A stretch of 64,000 nucleotides of DNA. Origin: Marinomonas fungiae (GTDB taxonomy: Bacteria > Pseudomonadota > Gammaproteobacteria > Pseudomonadales > Marinomonadaceae). The first letter of the stretch is position 1; every line of letters starts with the position of its first letter. The notes beneath the pieces are model-generated. The model ran no database searches and had not been told where the DNA came from. It saw only the letters and a program-made list of their open reading frames with translations. This document shows positions 54,535-64,000 of this stretch, piece after piece. Position numbers and translations under genes: made by a program. The stretch lies in NCBI RefSeq assembly GCF_001418205.1, contig NZ_LIQF01000001.1, forward strand, positions 152,853 through 216,852, read 5' to 3'.

Positions 54535-55752
54535 CTAAGCGTTAACAGACTGACAATACGCTTCGCCAAAGGCCAGACACTCCAACATTTCAGAAATATT
54601 GGTTTGGTTCTGAATCAGCTGGGCGTACCAGCTGCCATCGGCGACGTTGCCATAAAGAATTGCGCCCACTAGTCGGTCGCCATTGACCACTAGTTTGCGA
54701 TAATGATTGAGCTCGGAGTCAAGTAGAGTAATCTCTTGATCCGGATCTGCATTGATTTGCCCTACTGAATAAAGGTCAATGCCAGAGACTTTTAACTTGG
54801 TTGGAACTGGTTTGATGCCAAACTTGGCGTCTTCACTAAGTAAGGTCTGCACCAGAACAGTCAATTGATCCCATATTGGAGCCACTAAACCAAAAGTATG
54901 CTGTTCAAACTGACTGCACTCTCCTAATGCATAGACTCCTTCGATCGAAGTCTGCATCTTCTCATTCACTAGGATAGCTCGATCAACACTTACTCCAGCA
55001 CTCCTGGCAAGTTGCACTTCAGGTGTAATCCCCGTGGCTACCACCACCATATCGACGTCGATACAGCCTTTGTCGGTCACCACGGATCTAGCACTGAGGC
55101 CAGCTTGATCCATCAGGATCTGCACAGGTGATGTATCGGTTAAAAACGCTACACCTCTGCTTTCAAGATTATTTTGCAAGTACTGTGCCGATACTCGATC
55201 AAGTTGGCGATTCATAATGTATTCTGAGCGCTGAATGACCACTGGCTGATGACCATTTTTGGCAAGTCCAACCGCGGCTTCAAGCCCCAGTAAACCGCCA
55301 CCGACAATCGCCACTTTCGCTCCCAAAGGCAACGCTAACAAGGCTTTAACATCATTCCAGTCACGAAATCCTACAACATTGTCTGCGCCAACTTGTGCCC
55401 AATCAGGTAAGAATGAACGTGCCCCCGTAGCAAATACTAAGCGGTCATAACAAAGCTCAGTACCACTGGCTAAAAACACCCGTTTGTCATCAGTGTTAAC
55501 GCTCACAACCGGATCACTGGCAATAATATTTGCACCATTTTGCGACATAGCTGACACGTCAACTAAAGCGATATCTTGCTCATTCATTTCCTTAGATAGA
55601 ACAGAAGACAGCATGATACGGTTATAGCCCACCTGAGCCTCTTCACCGATCAAGGTCACGTTAAAAGGCGCTGATGACAAAGACACCAGCTCATGGGCAA
55701 GTTTGGAACCCGCCATGCCCGCGCCGATAATAACAATATGTTCTTTGCCCAT
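54535..55752 (-). CDS. NasB-like NAD(P)/FAD-dependent oxidoreductase
   Basis: About 405 residues from the ATG at 55752 (AGGGGAG upstream); the longer frame would run into nrtC. FAD fold IVIIGAGMAGSKLAHEL, NAD fold VAIVGGGLLGLEAAVGL, and YALGECSQFEQHTFG. It is clearly homologous to the NirB N-terminal half and probably carries electrons from NAD(P)H to NasA, as NasB does elsewhere. It has no Fe-S domain of its own, consistent with the BFD domain on NasA taking the electrons. Confidence 0.8.
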   Translation of the reverse strand: MGKEHIVIIGAGMAGSKLAHELVSLSSAPFNVTLIGEEAQVGYNRIMLSSVLSKEMNEQDIALVDVSAMSQNGANIIASDPVVSVNTDDKRVFLASGTELCYDRLVFATGARSFLPDWAQVGADNVVGFRDWNDVKALLALPLGAKVAIVGGGLLGLEAAVGLAKNGHQPVVIQRSEYIMNRQLDRVSAQYLQNNLESRGVAFLTDTSPVQILMDQAGLSARSVVTDKGCIDVDMVVVATGITPEVQLARSAGVSVDRAILVNEKMQTSIEGVYALGECSQFEQHTFGLVAPIWDQLTVLVQTLLSEDAKFGIKPVPTKLKVSGIDLYSVGQINADPDQEITLLDSELNHYRKLVVNGDRLVGAILYGNVADGSWYAQLIQNQTNISEMLECLAFGEAYCQSVNA

Positions 55753-55765
55753 CTCAGCTCCCCTA

Positions 55766-56611
55766 TCAACCATTGGCTGCAAGCTTTTGACCTAGAGTTT
55801 TAGTACCTGCTGCTGGCTTAGATATTGGCTCGATCTTACGCTGCTTTTCATACAAGAAAGTTAGCACTTGTGCACGGTAGTCGACGTATTTTGGGTCATC
55901 AGCCAAAGCCAGACGATCTCGGGGACGCTCAAGATCCACCGTTAATATCTCGCCTACGGTAGCGGCTGGGCCATTGGTCATCATCACAATTCGATCCGAC
56001 AACAGAACAGCCTCATCCACATCATGGGTGATCATGATCACGGTATTATTAAGATCGCGCTGAATCTCCATCAGGGAGTCCTGCAGGTGCGCACGAGTCA
56101 ATGCATCCAAGGCTCCAAACGGCTCATCCATTAACAACACACTTGGTTCCATCGCCAACGCGCGTGCAATCCCGACTCGTTGTTTCATCCCCCCGGAAAT
56201 TTCAGCTGGGCGCTTATCGGCAGCATGGATCATATGCACCAGTTCTAGGTTGTGCATAATCCAATCATGCATCTCTTTCTTGGTTTTCTTGCCCTTAAAC
56301 ACTTGTTTCACCGCTAATTCAACATTCTGGTATGACGTTAGCCACGGCAACAGTGAGTGGTTTTGAAAGACGACTGCACGCTCAGGGCCCGGTCCGCGTA
56401 CTTCTTTTCCATCCAGTAAAACACCGCCTTCTGTCGCATCGTATAGCCCTGCGACAATATTTAGTACGGTCGATTTGCCACAACCTGAATGGCCGATTAG
56501 AGAAACAAACTCGCCTTTAGCAATTTTTAGATTCACGCCATCCAGCGCTTTGAAGGTTCCCTTTGGGGTTGGGAACTCAATAGAGACTTGGCTAATATCC
56601 AAATGAGTCAT
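55766..56611 (-). CDS. nrtC: Nitrate/nitrite ABC transporter ATP-binding protein
   Basis: 281 residues. Walker A GHSGCGKST, signature ISGGMKQRVGIARAL, Walker B VLLMDEPFGALD and the switch histidine in MITHDVDEAV. It is a single ATPase without the NrtA-like extension seen on cyanobacterial NrtC, so it resembles NrtD/NasD in architecture. It powers uptake through NrtB, with a 14-bp gap from nrtB. Confidence 0.92.
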   Translation of the reverse strand: MTHLDISQVSIEFPTPKGTFKALDGVNLKIAKGEFVSLIGHSGCGKSTVLNIVAGLYDATEGGVLLDGKEVRGPGPERAVVFQNHSLLPWLTSYQNVELAVKQVFKGKKTKKEMHDWIMHNLELVHMIHAADKRPAEISGGMKQRVGIARALAMEPSVLLMDEPFGALDALTRAHLQDSLMEIQRDLNNTVIMITHDVDEAVLLSDRIVMMTNGPAATVGEILTVDLERPRDRLALADDPKYVDYRAQVLTFLYEKQRKIEPISKPAAGTKTLGQKLAANG

Positions 56612-56625
56612 TGTATCGCTCCTAA

Positions 56626-57600
56626 TTATCGAAGAATTTGAGTTTTATCCCAAGAGAAGTAACGCTGTGCAAACAGCATGACGCGATCCAATAAGAAGCC
56701 GATAAAGCCAATCATCAATACGGCTAGCATAATACGACCCAGTGAATCCGAACTGCCGTTTTGGAATTCATCCCAAACAAATTTTCCAAGTCCTGGATTT
56801 TGCGCCAGCATCTCCGCTGCGATTAATACCATCCAAGCAATCCCCAATGACAATCGCAGACCGGTAAACATCATCGGCATCGCCGAAGGAATGACAATCT
56901 TCATTACATGGGTGAACCAATTCAAACGCAGTACTTTAGAGACGTTCAATAAGTCCTGCTCAATCGAAGCCACTCCCACCGCTGTATTGATCAAGGTTGG
57001 CCACATACAGCACATAGTCACAGTAAACATGGACGTCAAAAAGGATTTGGAAAACATCGGGTCTGCGGATACATAGGATGCACTTACCACCATAGTAACC
57101 AATGGCAACCATGCCAGCGGTGACACCGGTTTAAAAATCTGGATCACCGGATTTAACGCGCTGTAAACCATAGAATTAAGACCCACCAAGATACCGAGTG
57201 GAATGGCAATTAAAGTTGCCAAACCAAAACCTGCTAGCACGGTATAGAGGCTAGTAAAGATCTGGTCAAAAAAGGTGGGTTTACCTGTATATTCACGTAT
57301 TTTCACAACATAATTAGGGTCTTTTGCAAGACGGTCCGCATTACGTTCATCCTGACGTTGATAGAAAGAGACCTCTTTTTCACGTTCTCGCTGATGATCA
57401 CTGAGCAAACTTTGCCACTGCTCGTAAACCGCAACAGGGCCTGGAAACTTCCCTAAGGAAGTATCGATTCGCTCAGCCCCCACTTGCCAAACAAATAGAA
57501 ACACCATGATGCCGAGCAAAGGCATTAGCAGATTTTTAATACGAAACTCAGACAGCTTCTGTAACCCGAAGGATTTCATTGATAGTACAATCGCGCTCAT
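56626..57600 (-). CDS. nrtB: Nitrate ABC transporter permease
   Basis: About 324 residues from the ATG at 57600 (GGAG upstream). Around six membrane segments. The binding-protein-dependent permease motif is visible near residues 255-285 (GLRLSLGIAWMVLIAAEML). A soluble insertion of about 60 charged residues (about 55-115, SDHQREREKEVSFYQRQDERN) lies between the first and second membrane segments. It forms the inner membrane channel with NrtC and NrtA. Confidence 0.92.
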   Translation of the reverse strand: MSAIVLSMKSFGLQKLSEFRIKNLLMPLLGIMVFLFVWQVGAERIDTSLGKFPGPVAVYEQWQSLLSDHQREREKEVSFYQRQDERNADRLAKDPNYVVKIREYTGKPTFFDQIFTSLYTVLAGFGLATLIAIPLGILVGLNSMVYSALNPVIQIFKPVSPLAWLPLVTMVVSASYVSADPMFSKSFLTSMFTVTMCCMWPTLINTAVGVASIEQDLLNVSKVLRLNWFTHVMKIVIPSAMPMMFTGLRLSLGIAWMVLIAAEMLAQNPGLGKFVWDEFQNGSSDSLGRIMLAVLMIGFIGFLLDRVMLFAQRYFSWDKTQILR

Positions 57601-57653
57601 AACCCATTCTCCAAGATCACAGGGAGGCATAATGCCTCCCTGTCATGTCTAGT

Positions 57654-59057
57654 TCAAAGCGTTTCATCACCCTTTAAACCAATTGCAAAGCTGTTGATGT
57701 AGTCATTTGGCTTGCGCCCATCAAATACCACACCATCAATAAAATCTGATTGAGGGGCCTTGAACCCATCTTCTTTAGCGAAGTCAGGAAACTCAGACGC
57801 TTCCATTAAGCCGTCCTCAATCAAAGATTTAGCCGCTTCGGCATAGATATCTGGGCGATAGACTTTCTTCGCGGTATCCATATACCAGCTGTCCGATTTG
57901 CCTTCTGCAATCTGCCCCCAACGACGCATTTGTGTCAGATACCAAATGGCATCGCTGTAATATGGGTAAGTCGCGTTATGGCGGAAAAATACATTGAAGT
58001 CTGGTACATCGCGCTTGTCGCCCTTCTCATACTCAAAAGTACCCGTCATAGAATTGGCGATCACATCTGCATCCGCGCCAACGTATTCAGAGCGAGATAG
58101 AATTTGAACGGCTTCAGGACGGTTAGCATTGTTGTTTTCATCCAGCCATTTCGCCGCGCGAATCATGGCTTTTACCACCCTAATATGCGTATTTGGATAC
58201 TCATCAGCCCAGTCTTTACTCACCCCAAACACTTTCTCTGGGTTGTTTTTCCAAATTTCATAATCGGTAATCACAGGGACGCCAATCCCCTTAAATACCG
58301 CTTGTTGGTTCCAAGGTTCGCCTACGCAATAGCCATAGATGGTGCCGGCCTCAAGTGTGGCTGGCATTTGTGGTGGAGGGGTGACTGATAACAACGCATC
58401 GGCATTCAATTGACCGCTGATATCGCCTTTAGCTGGCGCGTAGTAACCAGGTTTGATGCCCCCTGCGGCTAACCAGTAGCGCAACTCATAGTTGTGAGTA
58501 GAAACGGGGAAAACCATGCCCATATTGAACGGCTTACCTTGAGACTTGTAAGAATGCACCACCGGTTTTAGCGCCGAGGCAGAAATCGGGTGTACCACCT
58601 TACCGTCTGGCCCAACAGGGATGTTCTTCTTCATCTCTTGCCAGACATCGTTTGAAACAGTGATGCCATTACCGTTCAAGTCCATGCTAAACGCGGTAAT
58701 GATATGCGCTTGGGTACCAAAGCCAATGGTCGCCCCTAGCGGCTGCCCTGCCAGCATATGTGCACCATCCAATTGCCCATCAATGACTCGATCCAATAGT
58801 ACTTTCCAGTTGGCTTGAGCCTCTAAGGTCACATACAGGCCTTCGTCTTCGAAGTAACCTTTCTCATAGGCAATCGCTAATGGCGCCATATCTGTTAGCT
58901 TGATAAAGCCAAACTTCAGCTCTTCTTTTTCAGGATAACCGAGCTCTGCATAGGCCTGACTAACCATTAAAGCACTCAGTGTAAAACCCAAAGTTGCTAC
59001 TTTCACTGCGCCCATAACCTTAGATAGATCAAGTTTATTATCAAATACTGCTTTCAT
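57654..59057 (-). CDS. nrtA: Nitrate ABC transporter substrate-binding protein (NrtA/CmpA family)
   Basis: About 467 residues from the ATG at 59057 (GGAG at 9 bp); an ATG 21 bp upstream lacks a comparable site. The signal peptide ends near SQAYA. Family stretches: [55 protein letters not shown], and [37 protein letters not shown]. The exported form argues for uptake rather than the cytoplasmic NasS nitrate sensor, which is related. First gene of the cluster, behind a sigma-54 promoter and antitermination leader. Confidence 0.93.
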   Translation of the reverse strand: MKAVFDNKLDLSKVMGAVKVATLGFTLSALMVSQAYAELGYPEKEELKFGFIKLTDMAPLAIAYEKGYFEDEGLYVTLEAQANWKVLLDRVIDGQLDGAHMLAGQPLGATIGFGTQAHIITAFSMDLNGNGITVSNDVWQEMKKNIPVGPDGKVVHPISASALKPVVHSYKSQGKPFNMGMVFPVSTHNYELRYWLAAGGIKPGYYAPAKGDISGQLNADALLSVTPPPQMPATLEAGTIYGYCVGEPWNQQAVFKGIGVPVITDYEIWKNNPEKVFGVSKDWADEYPNTHIRVVKAMIRAAKWLDENNNANRPEAVQILSRSEYVGADADVIANSMTGTFEYEKGDKRDVPDFNVFFRHNATYPYYSDAIWYLTQMRRWGQIAEGKSDSWYMDTAKKVYRPDIYAEAAKSLIEDGLMEASEFPDFAKEDGFKAPQSDFIDGVVFDGRKPNDYINSFAIGLKGDETL

Positions 59058-59096
59058 TCGTGGTTGCTCCAATCTCATTTACAAAGCCCAGAAACG

Positions 59097-59134
59097 AAAA
59101 AGGCGCCTGCAGCGATGAAGCTGCAGGCGCCTTT
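59097..59134 (-). terminator. Attenuator terminator in the nrtA leader
   Basis: A 15-bp perfect stem AAAGGCGCCTGCAGC / GCTGCAGGCGCCTTT with a 6-nt loop, followed by T residues, about 40 bp before the nrtA start. It lies too close to the gene it precedes to serve luxR, whose own terminator is further upstream. Confidence 0.88.
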
Positions 59135-59188
59135 GCCAAATCTTTAAACTCTTTTTTCTATTACCTCACTACCACGCCATTGCAGTAA
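59126..59188 (-). promoter_or_regulatory. ANTAR-type (NasR/NasT) two-hexaloop antitermination element, nrtA leader
   Basis: P1 is TTACTGC[AATGGC]GTGGTAG with some G-U pairs; P2 is GGC[AAAGGC]GCC. Both loops are hexamers with A1 and G4. P2 has the same GGC/GCC stem as in the nasA leader, and its 3' half is the terminator's 5' arm, so forming P2 would block the terminator. The P1-P2 linker is longer here (about 29 nt) than at nasA. Confidence 0.7.
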
Positions 59189-59215
59189 CAGGGTTCTATT
59201 CGATCAGTTTAAAAA

Positions 59216-59233
59216 AAGCATATTGCGTGCCAA
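59216..59233 (-). promoter_or_regulatory. Sigma-54 promoter of nrtA
   Basis: TTGGCACGCAATATGCTT matches the consensus TGGCACG-N4-TTGC in nearly every base with exactly GG-N10-GC. Transcription would start near 59206, giving a leader of about 150 nt that contains both hexaloops and the terminator. Confidence 0.85.
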
Positions 59234-59311
59234 TTTCTATAAAATTATAAATTTCAATTATTTAGGCTAAGAGAAAGGAGCGTTGGTATCAGGTCCGAGC
59301 TTGAATTGCCC

Positions 59312-59349
59312 AAAATAGGTTCACACAGAATATTGTATGAACCTTTTTA
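59312..59349 (-). terminator. Terminator-like hairpin after the luxR-type gene
   Basis: AGGTTCA / TGAACCT with a 14-nt loop, followed by ATTTT on the minus strand and TTTTT on the plus strand. It fits as the end of the leftward secretion/regulator transcript. Confidence 0.55.
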
Positions 59350-59388
59350 ACGCGCTAGAAATGATCGGGCAGGTGAATGAATTTATGA

Positions 59389-60021
59389 TTAGCCACGCTG
59401 TACAAGCAGCGCTAAGGATAAGCGGTCTTTGATCTGCAGTTTTTTAAAAATTGCGGTCAAATGAGCTTTGATCGTCCGCTCAGTCACATCTAAATGACGT
59501 GCAATTTCTTTGTTTGAAAGACCTTTTGCAACCTTGTCAGCCACCGCAAGTTCTCGCTCTGACAATAGCTCCGAACCCTCAAATGATAGAACATCACTGT
59601 GTGCAGCCGTATTCTGTGATGAATTTTGTATAAGTTGTTGAATCAGCTCTTTGCCGCCCCAAATTTCCCCCGAGTCCACCACGGATAACACTAAACCAAG
59701 CTGCTCTTTGGCAATGTAAGGAGAGCATTGAGCATTCACCCCCATGGATAGCATGCGGACCCCAGCGGACTGGCTGCGTAGGTAAGGAAAAGCAACCATC
59801 TTCACATTAGGATAGTGCTCGCGTATTTGAACAACTAGCTCTACCTTTTCAGAAAAAGCATCGTTATCAAGGTATACAAAGCAATAATCAAAAGAGTCAT
59901 GTTCCAGCCGATTGAGCGTCTCTTCATACCCTTGGGTTTGAACTAAGCTCGCTTCTGAGGGAACGACTTTCTTCCAATGCTCGAAGACTGACCCATTTGC
60001 GTTCCAACACAATACTTTCAA
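59389..60021 (-). CDS. LuxR/NarL-type regulator with degenerate receiver
   Basis: 210 residues from a TTG start, supported by AAGGAG 6 bp upstream. The C-terminal LuxR-type helix-turn-helix is clear (LLSERELAVADKVAKGLSNKEIARHLDVTERTIKAHLTAIFKKL, about 150-195). The N-terminal half has receiver-like length and pattern, but the acidic pair is missing (LCWNANG), the switch Thr/Ser is not recognisable, and no lysine occupies the usual position (QCSPYI). It is likely phosphorylation-independent. It lies downstream of the type I secretion genes, whose substrate adhesin it may regulate. Confidence 0.82.
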   Translation of the reverse strand: MKVLCWNANGSVFEHWKKVVPSEASLVQTQGYEETLNRLEHDSFDYCFVYLDNDAFSEKVELVVQIREHYPNVKMVAFPYLRSQSAGVRMLSMGVNAQCSPYIAKEQLGLVLSVVDSGEIWGGKELIQQLIQNSSQNTAAHSDVLSFEGSELLSERELAVADKVAKGLSNKEIARHLDVTERTIKAHLTAIFKKLQIKDRLSLALLVQRG

Positions 60022-60133
60022 GATTGGCTCCTTAGGTCACTCAATACAGAACAAAGTTCGATTATATTGATGAGATTTTGCATTCGACGTTAACTTTTGT
60101 AAAAAAAACTCATTTTAAGACAGCAAATTGTAA

Positions 60134-61474
60134 CTATCTCTCACGTAATGCATTCTGTCTTGCCTTAAAAATCGGCTTAAGTATGTAATCTAAAATGGTT
60201 TTCTTACCTGTGATGATATCTACCGAGGATTGCATACCGGGAATAATAGGTAATGGCGAGTCATTAGAACCCAAATAACTTCTTTCGGTTCGAACTCTAA
60301 CAACGTAAAAACTATTTCCTTCCTCATCAAGGATGGTATCAGCGGAAATATTTTCCACCTTAGCCTCTAAACCTCCATAGATCGAGAAATCATAAGCGGT
60401 AAGCTTTACTACAGCAGGCAAATCCGGCTTGATAAAGCCAATATCTTCAGGACGAATTTTTGCCTCAATCAGTAACGAGTCTTCAACAGGAACGATTTCC
60501 ATCAAACTCATCCCTGGCTTAATTACACCACCGACAGTATTAATTTGTACCTGCTTCACAATCCCCTTTACAGGGGAACGAACCAAGGTACGATCAACTT
60601 TATCCTCTAAGGAAACACTTGCTTCTCTAATTTGATCCAGCTGAGAACGAACATCCGTTAGTTGCTCTTGAGACTCTGCACGAAACTTCGCTGTACTTTC
60701 TGCTAATTTTGTTCGTGCTTCTTCTAATGCTGACTGAGCCCTTGGCAGTGCTAATCTAGTGGCCTGTAGGTCACCTTGTAGCTGATTGACCTGTCGTTCT
60801 AGTTGCAACAGCTCTACTCGGGAAACGGCCCCCTGCTCAAACGCAGGACGTGTTAATCTAAGCTCTTCGTTTGCTAGCTCGAAGCTATCTTGGAAATTCT
60901 TAAGCTTGGCCCGCTGTTCAACAATTTCCTGCTGTTTTTGAGCCACTTGTTGTTCAAATATCGCTTGATTCGCCTGTAAGGAAGCAAGCCTATTTCTATA
61001 CAAATCCAGTTCACGATTAATAACATCGGGATACTCTTTTTGAATAAAGTCCGCAAAAACGGGTTCTAAACCATTCGCTTCTGCGTCAAGTCGAGCAGCA
61101 CGAGCCATTAAATTGGCTCTCTCAACTTGTCTTTCACGCAGAGAAGACAATGCTTCAGTATTCTCAATGGTCATCAACAGATCACCTTGAGCAACAGACT
61201 GCCCTACTCGAACATTAATCTCTTTAAGAATCCCTCCTTCTAAGTTCTGAATCACTTGAACCTGGCTTGATGGAATCACCTTCCCTTGCCCAACGGTCAC
61301 TTCATCAATGGAGGCAAAATGCATCCAAATCAGAGCACAGACCATAAAGGCAAATACACCCCAAAGAATAATTCGGCCTCCTTGAGGGGTTTTCAGCATA
61401 ATCGCTGCGTTTCTATCTGAAAGAAACTCTAGATCAGCCTGATCAATTTTTTTACGTTCGCTCTTTTTTAACAT
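60134..61474 (-). CDS. Type I secretion periplasmic adaptor (HlyD/LapC family)
   Basis: 446 residues. Cytoplasmic N-terminus, one membrane segment at about 34-52 (IILWGVFAFMVCALIWMHF), the first lipoyl half (GKVIPSSQVQVIQNLEGGILKEINVRVGQSVAQGDLLM), a long coiled coil (about 105-285), and the C-terminal barrel with VRSPVKGIVKQVQINTVGGVIKPGMSLMEIVP. It is the canonical TIGR01843-type adaptor linking the ABC transporter to an outer membrane TolC. It starts 2 bp after the ABC gene. No TolC gene is adjacent inside the window. Confidence 0.93.
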   Translation of the reverse strand: MLKKSERKKIDQADLEFLSDRNAAIMLKTPQGGRIILWGVFAFMVCALIWMHFASIDEVTVGQGKVIPSSQVQVIQNLEGGILKEINVRVGQSVAQGDLLMTIENTEALSSLRERQVERANLMARAARLDAEANGLEPVFADFIQKEYPDVINRELDLYRNRLASLQANQAIFEQQVAQKQQEIVEQRAKLKNFQDSFELANEELRLTRPAFEQGAVSRVELLQLERQVNQLQGDLQATRLALPRAQSALEEARTKLAESTAKFRAESQEQLTDVRSQLDQIREASVSLEDKVDRTLVRSPVKGIVKQVQINTVGGVIKPGMSLMEIVPVEDSLLIEAKIRPEDIGFIKPDLPAVVKLTAYDFSIYGGLEAKVENISADTILDEEGNSFYVVRVRTERSYLGSNDSPLPIIPGMQSSVDIITGKKTILDYILKPIFKARQNALRER

Positions 61475-61476
61475 GC

Positions 61477-64000
<2,524 letters not shown>

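Noticed and set aside
57654..59057. NrtA-like protein considered as the cytoplasmic NasS nitrate sensor
   Set aside because: It has a signal peptide and is followed immediately by permease and ATPase genes, so it is the transport receptor.

Overview
The window looks like chromosome of a marine gammaproteobacterium, most like Marinomonas or a relative in the Oceanospirillales. That placement is inferred from gene content (sdhCDAB-sucAB-lpd-sucCD opposite gltA, an assimilatory nas/nrt cluster, large secreted adhesin-type loci, DUF3010, DUF2066, DUF3108), not from a marker gene. I see no rRNA, tRNA, CRISPR array or insertion sequence. Both ends cut through a gene: a methyltransferase on the left and a type I secretion ABC transporter on the right.

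Region 1 (1-12.2 kb) holds small metabolic and transport units. They are a PLP-dependent cysteine synthase/desulfhydrase-like enzyme beside the remnant of an Lrp/AsnC regulator; DUF3010; two tandem paralogous YbfB/YjiJ-type MFS transporters whose promoter segment is duplicated too, with a divergent LysR regulator; a probable 35-residue gene with its own terminator; a 2-hydroxycarboxylate transporter with a CitA/CitB-type two-component system; an EamA exporter divergent from a MarR regulator with two near-perfect palindromic operators; and a small lipoprotein. LhgO follows at 12.3-13.5 kb.

Region 2 (13.8-29.3 kb) is the most unusual part. A roughly 2770-residue LEPR/MFDGA-motif surface-type protein (Ig-like, Calx-beta-like and cadherin-like repeats) is followed, tightly packed on the same strand, by a TolC-family lipoprotein, a short periplasmic adaptor, a GAF-membrane-HlyD fusion, an M50 metallopeptidase-HlyD fusion and a family 3 solute-binding protein. 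There is no ABC or RND motor. It looks like a dedicated envelope export or maturation machine for the giant protein, and I know of no characterised system with this layout.

Region 3 (29.6-43.1 kb) is core TCA cycle. Transcribed leftward are sdhCDAB and sucAB-lpd-sucCD, with gltA divergent. Region 4 (43.1-47.1 kb) has a zinc-ribbon-like small protein, DUF2066, purM-purN and DUF3108.

Region 5 (47.1-59.2 kb) is nitrate/nitrite assimilation, all leftward: nrtA-nrtB-nrtC, a NasB-like flavoprotein, nirB, nirD, nasA, a TrpD2-like gene and mobA. Both nrtA and nasA are preceded by a GG-N10-GC sigma-54 promoter followed by two A1/G4 hexaloop hairpins that run into a terminator, the layout of NasR/NasT (ANTAR) antitermination leaders. 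So nitrogen status and nitrate/nitrite probably act in series on both transcripts. nirB is split into two overlapping reading frames by what looks like an 11-bp deletion.

Region 6 (59.4-64 kb) has a LuxR-type regulator with a degenerate receiver and a TTG start, then a type I secretion adaptor and ABC transporter. The transporter's reading frame runs off the window through at least 13 Glu-Pro hexanucleotide repeats.
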